In this document: positions 1 through 8,295 of the stretch, piece after piece
How positions within the stretch are numbered: the first letter of the stretch is position 1
How the letters are laid out: each line of letters starts with the position of its first letter
NCBI GenBank assembly: GCA_947472885.1
Contig: CANJBX010000034.1
Location: 1 to 37,906, forward strand
Direction of reading: 5' to 3'
Length of the DNA stretch: 37,906 bases
Origin: Hyphomicrobiaceae bacterium
Lineage (GTDB): Bacteria; Pseudomonadota; Alphaproteobacteria; Rhizobiales; Xanthobacteraceae
Position numbers and translations under genes: made by a program
The notes under the pieces: model-generated
Seen by the model: the letters and a program-made list of their open reading frames with translations, nothing else
Told to the model about the DNA's origin: nothing
Databases searched by the model: none

Positions 1-1
1 T

Positions 2-112
2 CGCCTTGATGGCCACGCGCTCTTGCCAAAACTTATCCTGGGGGTAAAGTTCACTAACGGGTTGGAGGTCATCGCCAAGGCGAGCGACCTTCAGGACGAA
101 ACCGCCGCCTAA
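2..112 (+). CDS. C-terminal end of a truncated unidentified gene
   Basis: An open frame enters from the left edge and runs 36 codons to a TAA. The peptide tail contains LLPKLILGVKFTNG and ends ETAA. Composition looks coding, but the stretch is too short to assign a family. Just after the stop, 113-152 has a run (CCGTCACCAACTTTAGGCG) that could be the end of an insertion sequence, which would make this a transposase tail. That is a guess from the layout only: no matching inverted end is visible in the window. Confidence 0.35.
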   Translation, partial: RLDGHALLPKLILGVKFTNGLEVIAKASDLQDETAA

Positions 113-532
113 AAGATCAGGCCGTCACCAACTTTAGGCGATAGCTCTCAGCCGCGCCATCGCAAGACTCGCGGCCTTAGGCTACATCGAGCGCAGCGTG
201 CCAAACGCTGATCGACGACTGAACTCACTGACAATTACAAAATCGGGGAAGCTGGTTTTTGAGCGATGTCTTGAAGTGGCAGAAACCGTGCAAGCTGACT
301 TTATGAGGCCGCTGACATCCGTTGAACATGACACTCTTTTTGCATTACTCGCCCGGTTAAGCACATAGACGACTTGAGTCCTTACATAGCTCCCTGAATT
401 GTCAGGCGCTCGCATTATTCGACGGGTAAACTAACATTCCAATCGACCACACAGTGGGGGCCGGTCACCAGCACTAGAAATTTTTATCTAATCGTTAGCT
501 GGCGATTTTGCCTTGGTGCGACGGAGCTATAT
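113..532. other. A+T-rich intergenic stretch upstream of the CoA-transferase pair
   Basis: About 420 bp with no gene I can support. A 77-codon minus-strand frame at 182-415 lacks recognisable motifs and I do not accept it. The stretch presumably contains the promoter of the two CoA-transferase genes, since A/T-rich runs occur at 478-535, but I see no clear -35/-10 pair. Confidence 0.4.
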
Positions 533-1792
533 ATGTCTGCATTTCTCTCAAGCTACCGCGTTCTCGATATATCGGACCACCGTGGCATCTTAGCTGCACG
601 GATGATGGCCGATCTAGGAGCAGACGTTATCCACGTTGAGCCCCCGGGAGGATCACCGGCACGTCGCATTGGGCGACTTGACAGCGACGGAACTTCCTTC
701 CTTTGGAAAACATACGCAGCTGGGCGCCGTAGCGTGGTGATGGATATTGCCGACAAGCAAGATCGTGCAGCATTCATCAACCTGGTTAAAACCGCTCACT
801 TTCTGTTTGATTCAATGCCCGTTGGCCAACTGGAACAATACAATTTGGATTTCAGTACACTTTCCAGAGAAAACCCGCAGCTAGTTCAGACATCGATTAC
901 CCCTTTCGGAAGCACTGGGCCCAAGGCTCATTATCAGGACACAGAAATTGTAATGTGGGCAGCGGGCGGTGCGCTGTTCGGTACACGCGATGACAATTTA
1001 CCTCCCGTCCGCGTCTCTGTCCCCCAAGCTTATCTGCATGCGGCATCAGATGCCGCGGTAGGTGCCATGATCGCTCATTTTGGCCGACTGACGACCGGCC
1101 TAGGTCAACACGTTGAGATATCGGTACAGCAATCGGTTGCGCAAGCTACACTTTCAACAATCCTTTCGGACACGGTTGGTGATACATTTTTTCAGACAGA
1201 ACTTGCCGCAACGGTCATGGCTGCATCTGTAGACAAAATTGACCTCAGCGGCAGTGGCTCTGCAACGAAGCGCAGCAAGAGCTGGAATGTGAAGGATGGC
1301 GTTGTTGAGTTGCATCTCGCCATGGGTCCGGGGACGGGTCGCTTTACAAATGCTTTGTTTAATTGGATACGCGAAACTGGGGATTGCGATCCAGACATCG
1401 CGACTTGGGACTGGACCTCAATTCACCAGCGCATCCAAGACGGCGAAATCACGACCGACGACATGGAGCGGGCTCGCGGCATAGTCGCCCGCTTCCTCGC
1501 CCGCTATACCCGGGAAGAGCTCGTCCAACAGTCGATCATTCGGAAAATATTGATTGCGCCACGAATGCGTATCGATGACGTCGCGCTCAATCCTCATTAC
1601 AGAGCGCGTGGCATTTTTCAAACCATTGGCCACGGCAGTGAAGCCCGGACAATTGTTGGCGCACCTGGGCACATGACCTTGGATGGCTTCGGTCGTCTTA
1701 GCCCAGCGCCCAGCCTAGGCCAGCATAATGAGGAAGTACTTAGTCCACTGTTTCAGTCTGCGCATCCACAAAACACAGGTGAGGTGTCGTGA
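533..1792 (+). CDS. CaiB/BaiF family III CoA-transferase, subunit lacking the catalytic Asp
   Basis: Family III CoA-transferases move CoA between acyl-CoAs and free carboxylic acids through an aspartyl-CoA thioester. The 419 residues fit the family's usual 380-430. Near the N terminus are RVLDIS and DLGADVIHVEPPGG, typical of the CoA-binding Rossmann-like domain. The GxSTGP-type region is near residue 125 and the TTGLGQHVEIS block near 186-196. Aligning that block by eye with formyl-CoA transferase puts Tyr167 (in PQAYLHA) where the nucleophilic Asp169 normally sits. The stop overlaps the GTG of the next gene by GTGA, so the two are translationally coupled and probably form a heteromer. The substrate is unknown. 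The gene is more A+T-rich than the core genes to the right, which suggests transfer. Confidence 0.85.
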   Translation: MSAFLSSYRVLDISDHRGILAARMMADLGADVIHVEPPGGSPARRIGRLDSDGTSFLWKTYAAGRRSVVMDIADKQDRAAFINLVKTAHFLFDSMPVGQLEQYNLDFSTLSRENPQLVQTSITPFGSTGPKAHYQDTEIVMWAAGGALFGTRDDNLPPVRVSVPQAYLHAASDAAVGAMIAHFGRLTTGLGQHVEISVQQSVAQATLSTILSDTVGDTFFQTELAATVMAASVDKIDLSGSGSATKRSKSWNVKDGVVELHLAMGPGTGRFTNALFNWIRETGDCDPDIATWDWTSIHQRIQDGEITTDDMERARGIVARFLARYTREELVQQSIIRKILIAPRMRIDDVALNPHYRARGIFQTIGHGSEARTIVGAPGHMTLDGFGRLSPAPSLGQHNEEVLSPLFQSAHPQNTGEVS

Positions 1793-3009
1793 AAAGGCCG
1801 CTCGAAGATTTGAAAGTCGTTGATCTGGCGTGGGTCGTCGCCGGGCCCATGGTTGGGCGCGTACTTGCAGAATTCGGAGCTTCAGTCATTCGCGTCGAAA
1901 GCGCGCGCCGCATGGATGTGTCCCGCGGCATGACCCCATTTTCTGATGGAAAACGAGGAGTAGAACGCGGCGCAACCTATCACAACTGTAACGTTGGAAA
2001 GCTAAGCCTATCGCTTGACTTGAGCCGACCGGCAGCACGCGACGTTTTGCGCGATCTGGTCCGTTGGGGGGATGTTCTGGTTGAATCATTTTCTGCTGGC
2101 ACGATGGAAAAATGGGGTTTGGGCTTCAAAGAGCTCAGCACGATAAACCCCTCGTTGCTCATGGTGAGTTCAACTTTGATGGGCCAAACCGGCCCCTACG
2201 CAAACCTCGCCGGATTTGGCAACCTCGGTAGCGCCATGGCTGGCGTACAAAACCTCGTCGGCTGGCCCGAACGCCCGCCTCGCGGTCCTTTCGGCCCTTA
2301 TACTGACTACGTCGGCCCTCGATTTAGCCTCTTGATGCTTTTGGCGGCCTTGGACGCACGACGAACAACTGGAAAGGGTTGCCACATCGATATTTCCCAG
2401 GCCGAAACCGGCCTTCAATTTCTTGCACCCGCCATTACTGAATTTTTCGCCAATGGTTCAGTGCTCGTCGCCTCTGGCAACGCAGATCATGACATGGCTC
2501 CACACGGCGTCTTTCGCTGCAAGGATGGGGAAGCCCTGTGCAGCCCATGGGTCGCTATCGCAGCACAAAATGACACGGCATGGAGCAAGCTAGCAGCATT
2601 GCTCGGACGCGAATTCGAAAGCGATCCGACGTTATTATCCTTGGCAGGACGCAAAGCAGCAGAACACCGCATCACCACCGCCATCGAAACTTGGACTGCT
2701 TCTCGGACAGCAACGCAGGCAGAAAAGGAGCTACAACAAAATGGTGTCGCCGCGCATGTCGCTTCATCGAGCCGCGACATGAACGCCGATGATCAACTTA
2801 AACATCGCGCGCATTGGCAAGCGCTACCACACGATGAATTGGGAAAAGCTTGGTTTGAAGCTAGCCGATACACTCTCTCCGAAACTCCAGCCGTATATCA
2901 GCGACCCGCCCCAATGCTCGGCGAACACAATCGATACGTACTTGGAGAAATCCTTGGTTATAGTGAAGCACAGATCAGCACGCTCCTTGAAGCCGAAGTG
3001 CTAACCTGA
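1789..3009 (+). CDS. CaiB/BaiF family III CoA-transferase, subunit with the catalytic Asp
   Basis: This is the second member of the pair, 406 residues. Landmarks are VVDLAWVVAGPMVGR at the N terminus, EFGASVIRVES near 28-38, GQTGPYA near 132-138 and the family block RRTTGKGCHIDIS near 191-203. Asp173 (GPYTDYVGP) falls at the same distance from that block as the nucleophilic Asp of formyl-CoA transferase, so this chain should carry out the chemistry. It starts with GTG inside the stop of the preceding gene (GTGA), with GAGGTG at 1781-1786 as ribosome binding site. The arrangement recalls two-subunit enzymes such as benzylsuccinate CoA-transferase BbsEF, but nothing here identifies the acid. 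Composition is A+T-rich like its partner. Confidence 0.87.
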   Translation: MKRPLEDLKVVDLAWVVAGPMVGRVLAEFGASVIRVESARRMDVSRGMTPFSDGKRGVERGATYHNCNVGKLSLSLDLSRPAARDVLRDLVRWGDVLVESFSAGTMEKWGLGFKELSTINPSLLMVSSTLMGQTGPYANLAGFGNLGSAMAGVQNLVGWPERPPRGPFGPYTDYVGPRFSLLMLLAALDARRTTGKGCHIDISQAETGLQFLAPAITEFFANGSVLVASGNADHDMAPHGVFRCKDGEALCSPWVAIAAQNDTAWSKLAALLGREFESDPTLLSLAGRKAAEHRITTAIETWTASRTATQAEKELQQNGVAAHVASSSRDMNADDQLKHRAHWQALPHDELGKAWFEASRYTLSETPAVYQRPAPMLGEHNRYVLGEILGYSEAQISTLLEAEVLT

Positions 3010-3039
3010 ATAATTCTTGAACTGTAAGTCAACATATTT

Positions 3040-3059
3040 GAGCTATTTAAAGATAGCTC
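3040..3059. terminator. Hairpin between convergent genes
   Basis: GAGCTAT and ATAGCTC form a 7-bp stem around a 6-nt loop. It sits between the stops of the CoA-transferase gene and the convergent solute-binding protein gene and covers the latter's TAG. There is no clean U-run on either strand, so termination is inferred from position. Confidence 0.4.
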
Positions 3060-4077
3060 TCGCGTTGGCCATCATTTCATTTTGCTTGAGTGGGTCGATG
3101 GTACCGAAAAGTTTGGCCGTTACAAATTCCTTTACCTCGGGCGGCGCTGTTTTTGCAACATCACCGCTTGCATTGCCTAATCCTGCACTTGCAAAAATCA
3201 CTTGCGCTTCATCTGACAGCACATAGTCGATAAACAATGCGGCAGCGTTCGGATGTGGCGCGTTTTTTAGCAAAGTCGCTCCCTGCTGATTGAAAACACA
3301 GCCTTCTTCCGGAACAATTGCTTTTATCGGCAACCCCTTTACGTCCAGGGTGTCGGCAAGTGTTACAGGAATTAGGATTGCCTTTTCTCCTCTTGCGACT
3401 CGTCGAATAGCTTCTCGCGGCTCATTCGTAAAAAGAAGCTGTTGCTCGGCGAGTTTTTCAGTGAATTCCCGACCCAATTTTTCGTACATCACATAAAACA
3501 TCAAGTAGCCGCCACCAATTGAACGGGGATCGTCCATCATAATTTTCCCCTTCCATTTAGGATCGATTAGGTCAGCCCAACGGCGCGGCTCTTCGCCCGG
3601 CTTCACAAGACCTGTATTGACCATCACGCCGCTCAATGTTGTAGCCATAGGCAGGATTGGCTGATCCGTCTTCAAATCGCTGCGCAACCGCGATGCACCG
3701 GGCACTTGGGGCAACGAAGCTATCGTTTTATCCTCGGCGCTGATCACGGTCGTTTGCGAGACCGTCGTTATCATTACATCACCAATAAATCGTCCTGCTG
3801 TTTGCTCAACCCGCACCTTTTCCCTGAGCTCATTTGGCTTAGCGACAGCAAGAAACTCTGTACGGATACCAGTCTTCTTCTCAAACGCTTTGCTCACGGC
3901 CACAACCGCAGCGGTCGAAATGACGCTATAGATTTGCAGTGCTCCTTCTTTTTTCGCATTGGAGACAGTCTGAGCCCAACTGTCTGTCGTCTGCGCCATC
4001 AATTTGTCGACAGAGAATGTTGCAAAGGCACCGCTGCCAAGCAAGCTACCGAGGAAATCACGTCGCCGAAGTGCCAT
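3043..4077 (-). CDS. Tat-exported ABC transporter substrate-binding protein (iron-type, family 1)
   Basis: A 344-residue periplasmic binding protein of the extracellular solute-binding family 1 / Fe(III)-AfuA type. The N terminus has a twin-arginine signal (RRRDFLGS at residues 4-11) followed by a weakly hydrophobic stretch and an AQT cleavage region near 29-31. The mature part has family landmarks such as KEGALQIYSV, the IGGGYLMFY region, and a late NAAALFIDYVLSDEAQ segment typical of this group. It converges on the CoA-transferase genes. No permease or ATPase gene lies in the window, so it is an orphan here and must work with components elsewhere. The ligand is not evident; these proteins bind metal ions, polyamines or small organic acids. 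A link with the CoA-transferases' acid substrate is possible but only inferred. Confidence 0.85.
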   Translation of the reverse strand: MALRRRDFLGSLLGSGAFATFSVDKLMAQTTDSWAQTVSNAKKEGALQIYSVISTAAVVAVSKAFEKKTGIRTEFLAVAKPNELREKVRVEQTAGRFIGDVMITTVSQTTVISAEDKTIASLPQVPGASRLRSDLKTDQPILPMATTLSGVMVNTGLVKPGEEPRRWADLIDPKWKGKIMMDDPRSIGGGYLMFYVMYEKLGREFTEKLAEQQLLFTNEPREAIRRVARGEKAILIPVTLADTLDVKGLPIKAIVPEEGCVFNQQGATLLKNAPHPNAAALFIDYVLSDEAQVIFASAGLGNASGDVAKTAPPEVKEFVTAKLFGTIDPLKQNEMMANARAIFK

Positions 4078-4445
4078 ACAGTCCCCCTACCCATTAATAA
4101 TTTCTAGGCATGCTTCCCGCCGACTATAGGCTTGTCAATAGAGTGCTGAATGGCTCGTTTCAGTGTGTGTACCGAAAACCTGAGGGGGCGGCCCCCTGGG
4201 GGTGGCCTGTCCATATAGGGGGGCGGGATCGCCCATTAATGTCCAATCGCCGGCGCAAATTTGGTTTGGAGTTGAGGTGGCTGTACCAGTTGGGCCGGCG
4301 CGGTTGCATTGGCGCACTGTGACCTCTGCCTAGGCCGGACTTGCTACTTTTGTCGCTCGTGGTTGCACTACGGTTGCAACGTGCAATTCGTAAACTAGGC
4401 GGATAAAATCGGACGGATCTAACAGTCTGGAATTGCTGGGCATAA
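4078..4445. other. Gene-poor junction between the A+T-rich region and tRNA-Phe
   Basis: About 370 bp without a supportable gene. It has a G-rich stretch at 4184-4227 with a GC hairpin, and three copies of GGTTGCA between 4304 and 4380, the last within an imperfect TTGCAC/GTGCAA inverted repeat. No integrase remnant or duplicate of the tRNA end could be recognised. It probably also holds the promoter of the solute-binding protein gene near its left end. Confidence 0.4.
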
Positions 4446-4521
4446 TGGTGCCCAGGGACGGAATTGAACCGCCGACACTGCGATTTTCAGTCGCATGCTC
4501 TACCAACTGAGCTACCTGGGC
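4446..4521 (-). tRNA. tRNA-Phe (GAA anticodon)
   Basis: Read on the minus strand it begins GCCCAGG and ends CCTGGGCACCA, giving a perfect 7-bp acceptor stem with an encoded CCA. The D-arm (GCTCAGTTGGTAGAGC), the anticodon loop CTGAAAA with anticodon GAA, and the T-arm (GGTTCAATTCC) are all present. It lies downstream of maf and yacG on the same strand, the order usual in Hyphomicrobiales. Its 3' end faces the A+T-rich accessory region, as expected for a gene used as an integration site. Confidence 0.97.
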
Positions 4522-4602
4522 GCCCGGCCCTGCGAAGCATTGCAGGCGGAGCGCCGCGTTATAGAGGCTCGATCCCGGCCTGTCCAGCAGCGCCGGCCCC
4601 GG

Positions 4603-4833
4603 TTAAATGGCTTGACGGAAAAGGCTAATTTCGCCCGTTTTGCCGTTTGGCGAGGAGCTTTCAGGCAGCGAATCCACCTCGTCGTCGTTCTCCTCCGCCG
4701 GGATGGCATAGGCGCCCACCATCCAGCGGTGCAGATCGACATCGGCACAGCGCCGCGAGCAGAACGGCTTGAATTGCTCAAGCTGGGGCTTGCCGCAGAT
4801 CGCGCAGGTCAGCGTCTTTCTGGATGCAGTCAT
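4603..4833 (-). CDS. yacG: DNA gyrase inhibitor YacG (zinc-binding)
   Basis: A 76-residue protein with a four-cysteine zinc site: Cys10, Cys13, Cys25 and Cys29 in the pattern C-x2-C-x11-C-x3-C. It is followed by ADVDLHRWM, the family signature, and an acidic, disordered tail. YacG binds GyrB and inhibits gyrase in E. coli; the role in alphaproteobacteria is inferred from the family. It lies 48 bp after maf on the same strand and just before tRNA-Phe, so the three are probably cotranscribed. Confidence 0.93.
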   Translation of the reverse strand: MTASRKTLTCAICGKPQLEQFKPFCSRRCADVDLHRWMVGAYAIPAEENDDEVDSLPESSSPNGKTGEISLFRQAI

Positions 4834-4881
4834 GAAGCTATCCGGCGGCTGTCAGTAATCATGCAGGCCAAGGCTTCGCGG

Positions 4882-5505
4882 CTAGACCGCATTGAGCCAG
4901 CCGAAATGGACCGGATAGCCGTCGCCTTCGAGCAGCGCCGCGGTCTCATAAAGCGGCAGGCCCACCACGTTGGTGTACGAGCCCACCATCTTGACGACGA
5001 AGGTGCCGGCGAGGCCCTGGATCGCGTAGCCACCCGCCTTGCCGCGCCATTCGCCCGACGCGAGATAGGCTTCGATGTCCTGATCCGACAGGCGCTTGAA
5101 GCGCACCTTGGTTTCGACGAGGCGCTGACGGAAACCCTCGCGCGGCGTCACCAGACAGATGCCGGTAAAGACACGATGGTTACGGCCCGAAAGAAGACGC
5201 AGACACTGCGCCGCTTCGTCGAGTAATTCCGCTTTGGGCAAGATGCGGCGGCCGACGGCAACCACCGTATCGGCGGCAAGAATGAACGCGCCCTTGAGGT
5301 CTTCGTCGCTGCGCACGGCAACCAGCGCGGCATCCGCCTTGGCGCGCGCCAGGCGGGTGGCGCAACTGCGCGGCAGCTCGCCGCGTTTCGGCGTTTCGTT
5401 GACGTCGGCTGGCAGCAGCAGGTCCGGCTCGATGCCGGCCTGATTGATCAGCGCCAGACGGCGCGGCGATCCCGAAGCAAGAACCAGTTTTGGACGGCCA
5501 ATCAT
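4882..5505 (-). CDS. maf: Maf-like nucleoside triphosphate pyrophosphatase
   Basis: A 207-residue Maf/Ham1-fold house-cleaning enzyme that hydrolyses non-canonical or excess nucleotides to monophosphates. The substrate-binding loop [12 protein letters not shown] lies at residues 8-19, and the [11 protein letters not shown] segment near residue 95 supplies the catalytic Asp. [14 protein letters not shown] follows, then [15 protein letters not shown] in the C-terminal third. All family blocks are intact and length is normal. It precedes yacG. The infA gene that I expect upstream in this neighbourhood is not there. Confidence 0.93.
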   Translation of the reverse strand: MIGRPKLVLASGSPRRLALINQAGIEPDLLLPADVNETPKRGELPRSCATRLARAKADAALVAVRSDEDLKGAFILAADTVVAVGRRILPKAELLDEAAQCLRLLSGRNHRVFTGICLVTPREGFRQRLVETKVRFKRLSDQDIEAYLASGEWRGKAGGYAIQGLAGTFVVKMVGSYTNVVGLPLYETAALLEGDGYPVHFGWLNAV

Positions 5506-5650
5506 GATTTCTGTCGCCGCATCTTCCTGAGTGCCGGGATTGACGGGAGCGCCACGCAGCTACCCATGATGGGCGCGGAAGCTAGCGGAGTCTTGGGCCA
5601 ATCACAACTGGCGGGGGCGGTTCCTGTGCAGCAGCTAACCCGCTGAAAAA

Positions 5651-6109
5651 TTACTCGTTTCCGCGCGGCAATCCGTCAAATCGCGCCTTGATGCGCGCCA
5701 TCAGCTGATCGCGCACCGCACGATAGGCGTCGAGCCGCTGTTCGCGGCTGCCTTCGGCGTCGGTCGGATCCGTCGTCGGCCAGTATTCGACAGCGGCCGC
5801 GACCGTGCGGGTGAGTTCAATCGCCTTGTGGTGTGCCTCCGGCGACAGCGTGATGATGAGGTCGAAGTTCAGGCCTTCCCAGTCTTCAAGTTCCTCGAAG
5901 GTCATGGGCTTATGCTTCGAAATATCGTGACCGAGTTCGTCCATGACGGCAACGGCAAACGGATCGAGTTCACCCCGGCGCACGCCGGCGGACGCGACAT
6001 AGGTATCGGCGCCGAACAGGTGCTTGCACAGCGCCGCCGCCATCGGCGAGCGCACGGCATTCAGTCCGCAGGCGAACAGGACGGCCTGCGGCCGCACGCG
6101 TGGCTGCAT
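5651..6109 (-). CDS. Low-molecular-weight phosphotyrosine phosphatase-like protein
   Basis: A 152-residue cytoplasmic protein of the LMW-PTP/arsenate reductase fold. The phosphate-binding loop is Cys14-GLNAV-Arg20-Ser21, matching C-x5-R-S, and the general-acid loop has Asp114-Pro115 in PTTDPTDAE. The second Cys usual in the canonical C-x-G-N-x-C-R-S loop is replaced by Val, so the Cys pairing seen in classic LMW-PTPs is not available within the loop. Phosphatase activity is likely; arsenate reduction less so. It starts 3 bp after UPF0262 and sits in the hisD cluster, a conserved association whose meaning is unknown. Confidence 0.85.
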   Translation of the reverse strand: MQPRVRPQAVLFACGLNAVRSPMAAALCKHLFGADTYVASAGVRRGELDPFAVAVMDELGHDISKHKPMTFEELEDWEGLNFDLIITLSPEAHHKAIELTRTVAAAVEYWPTTDPTDAEGSREQRLDAYRAVRDQLMARIKARFDGLPRGNE

Positions 6110-6112
6110 CGT

Positions 6113-6604
6113 TCAGCCCTTCCAGTGCAGCACGCAAATGAGGGTGAACAACCGCCGCGCCGTACCGGGATCGACGGCAATCTTGCTCGCCAGCCGCTCC
6201 ATCAGCAGTTCGGAGCCTTCGTTGTGCAGCGCGCGGCGGCCCATATCGATGGCCTCGATCTGGTTCGGGCTCGCGGTCTTGATCGCCTGATAGTAGCTGT
6301 CGCAGACCATGAAATAATCTTTGACGACGCGGCGCAGCGGCGTCAGCGACAGGTGATGCGCCATGACAGGCTCGCCGCCAGACCGGCGAATATCGAACAC
6401 CAGCCGCTTGTCCACGATGGAAAGCGCGAGTTCGAACTGCCCGTCTTCGTGGCCCGCGGGCAGAAAGACATTTTCCTCGAGCAGATCGTAGATCGCGATT
6501 TCACGCTCGTGTTCGACATCGGGGTTGGAACGGCCAATCGACGCTTCATCCAGCGTCACCTTCACGAGGTGACGCGGCAGCGGGGATGGTCCGTCCCCGC
6601 TCAT
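6113..6604 (-). CDS. UPF0262 family protein
   Basis: A 163-residue conserved protein of uncharacterised family UPF0262, restricted mainly to alphaproteobacteria. Recognisable stretches are [15 protein letters not shown] at the N terminus, [12 protein letters not shown] in the middle, and [19 protein letters not shown] near residues 93-110. No signal peptide or membrane segment is visible. Its ATG overlaps the hisD stop (ATGA), so translation is coupled to hisD. Molecular function is unknown. Confidence 0.9.
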   Translation of the reverse strand: MSGDGPSPLPRHLVKVTLDEASIGRSNPDVEHEREIAIYDLLEENVFLPAGHEDGQFELALSIVDKRLVFDIRRSGGEPVMAHHLSLTPLRRVVKDYFMVCDSYYQAIKTASPNQIEAIDMGRRALHNEGSELLMERLASKIAVDPGTARRLFTLICVLHWKG

Positions 6605-7896
6605 CGCCGGTTAAGCCGTATCGCCACCGAACGCGCGTGGGCGTCGAGCCCTTCCGCCTCCCCGAGCGCGATCGCTGCCGACGCCAGCGCGGCGAGTTGA
6701 TCCGGGCCGCACTTGAGAATGGAGGTGCGCTTCATGAAGTCGATCACACCGAGCCCCGACGAGAAGCGCGCCGAACGCGCCGTCGGCAATACATGATTTG
6801 AGCCAGCGACATAGTCGCCAATCGCTTCCGGCGTGTGCGCGCCAATGAAGATCGCGCCGGTGTTGCGGATCTTGTCGGAGAGCTGCTCGGCATTCGCGGT
6901 GACGATTTCGAGATGCTCCGGCGCCACCGCATCGACCAGCGGGATCGCCTGCGCAAGATCGCGCACGAGGATGATGGTGCCGAAGTCCCGCCACGACGCA
7001 CCGGCGACGGCCGCACGCGGCAGCGTCTTGAGTTGCGAGACAACCGCTTTCTCGACGTCATCGGCCAGCTTCGCGCTGTTGGTAATCAGAATGGATTGCG
7101 CGGCAACATCATGCTCGGCCTGCGCCAGCAGGTCCGCCGCGATCCAGTCCGCATTGGCATCGCCGTCGGCGAGAATAAGCACTTCCGAGGGGCCTGCGAT
7201 CATATCGATGCCGACCTTGCCGAACACCAGACGCTTCGCCGCTGCGACGTAGGCATTGCCCGGACCTACGATTTTATCGACCGGCTTGATCGTCGCCGTG
7301 CCATAGGCAAGCGCGGCCACCGCCTGCGCGCCGCCAATGCGATAGACTTCGTCGGCACCCGCGAGTTTCGCAGCCGCCAGCACCAGCGGATTGAGCTTGC
7401 CGTCCGGCGCAGGCACCACCATCACAATGCGCGGCACGCCCGCGACTTTCGCCGGCACCGCATTCATCAGCACCGATGAAGGATACGCCGCGGTGCCGCC
7501 CGGCACGTAGAGACCCGCCGCCGAAATCGCCGTCCAGCGGTAGCCAAGCTCGACGCCGAGCGCATCGGTGAAGCGTTCGTCCTTCGGCACCTGACGCAGG
7601 TGATAGGCCTCGATACGGTCGCGCGCGAACTTCAGTGCGTCGACCGCGCGCGGGTCGCACTTGCCGGCGGCCTCATCGAGTTCTGCCGCCGTCACGCGCA
7701 ATCCGGCGGCGTCAACTTCCATGCGGTCGAACTTGCGCGTCAGTTCGACCAGCGCCGCGTCGCCCCGCGCCACCACGTCCGCGATGATGCCACGCGCGGC
7801 GGCTTCGACGTCCTGCGAGGACTCGCGCTTCGCGCCCAGAAATTCCTGAAATCTGGCGTCAAAATCGGGGCTGCGCGTATCGAGACGGGTCGGCAT
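6601..7896 (-). CDS. hisD: Histidinol dehydrogenase
   Basis: HisD oxidises L-histidinol to L-histidine in two NAD-dependent steps, the last of histidine biosynthesis. The 431 residues fit the family. The zinc ligands are present: Gln259 and His262 (AQAEHDV), Asp361 and His420. The catalytic pair Glu327-His328 is in APEHLE. The long central signature that includes [13 protein letters not shown] (from residue 232) is intact. It is followed, with an ATGA overlap, by UPF0262 and then the phosphatase, and preceded by DUF2948, the usual rhizobial cluster. Confidence 0.97.
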   Translation of the reverse strand: MPTRLDTRSPDFDARFQEFLGAKRESSQDVEAAARGIIADVVARGDAALVELTRKFDRMEVDAAGLRVTAAELDEAAGKCDPRAVDALKFARDRIEAYHLRQVPKDERFTDALGVELGYRWTAISAAGLYVPGGTAAYPSSVLMNAVPAKVAGVPRIVMVVPAPDGKLNPLVLAAAKLAGADEVYRIGGAQAVAALAYGTATIKPVDKIVGPGNAYVAAAKRLVFGKVGIDMIAGPSEVLILADGDANADWIAADLLAQAEHDVAAQSILITNSAKLADDVEKAVVSQLKTLPRAAVAGASWRDFGTIILVRDLAQAIPLVDAVAPEHLEIVTANAEQLSDKIRNTGAIFIGAHTPEAIGDYVAGSNHVLPTARSARFSSGLGVIDFMKRTSILKCGPDQLAALASAAIALGEAEGLDAHARSVAIRLNRR

Positions 7897-7956
7897 GGCA
7901 AGGTCCTGTTACCCCCGGTCAATGACGCGCGGGGGCAAAACCGTCAACCCCGGCGA

Positions 7957-8295
7957 TCAGACCGGGCTGGTCGTAGCTGCTTCGGGGTGTCCCGGACACC
8001 GCACGGCCGCCCAGGCCGGCCCCAGATCGGCCAATTCCGCCTCGATGCACTCGACTTCGAGCCGCAGCGCCGCGCGGCGGCGGCGGCACGCCGGCTTCGC
8101 CGCCAGCGCGCCGATCCAGTCGAAACGGTTAAGCGCAATGACGAGGCGCTTTTCCAGGGGCAGCCAGATGATGTCGCTGACGACGACCACCGCGTCCTGC
8201 AAATGCGCGGACACGATCTCAAGGTCTTCGCCGTCGAAAGCGACGAGCTTGAGCAAGTCAATCGGCGCGGCGTCAGGTGTCAAAGTATCCGTCAT
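7957..8295 (-). CDS. DUF2948 family protein, apparently internally shortened
   Basis: The frame is longer upstream, but ATG at 8295 gives the family-type start MTDTLTPDAAPIDLLKLVAF, leaving 112 residues. The N-terminal half (VSAHLQDAVV, KRLVIALNRFDW) and the C-terminal block (RLEVECIEAELADLGPAW) both match DUF2948. As I remember the family, about 35 residues normally lie between an RRRRAALRFERV-like block and the RLEVEC block. Here the two are fused directly at CRRRRAALRLEVEC. This looks like an in-frame deletion between short GCGCTGCG-type repeats. Function of the family is unknown; the position before hisD is conserved. Confidence 0.75.
   Translation of the reverse strand: MTDTLTPDAAPIDLLKLVAFDGEDLEIVSAHLQDAVVVVSDIIWLPLEKRLVIALNRFDWIGALAAKPACRRRRAALRLEVECIEAELADLGPAWAAVRCPGHPEAATTSPV

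Noticed and set aside
113-152. Possible insertion sequence end
   Set aside because: No matching opposite end or target duplication in the window, and the adjoining protein tail is too short to confirm a transposase.
182-415. 77-codon minus-strand frame in the left intergenic region
   Set aside because: No motif, no clear ribosome binding site, isolated.
4446-4521. Duplicated tRNA-Phe end as an attachment site inside the window
   Set aside because: I found no second copy of the tRNA 3' end between 1 and 4445; the other end, if any, lies outside.
5828-6700. 290-codon plus-strand frame opposite the phosphatase, UPF0262 and hisD
   Set aside because: Shadow of real minus-strand genes; Arg/His-rich composition is typical of a false frame.
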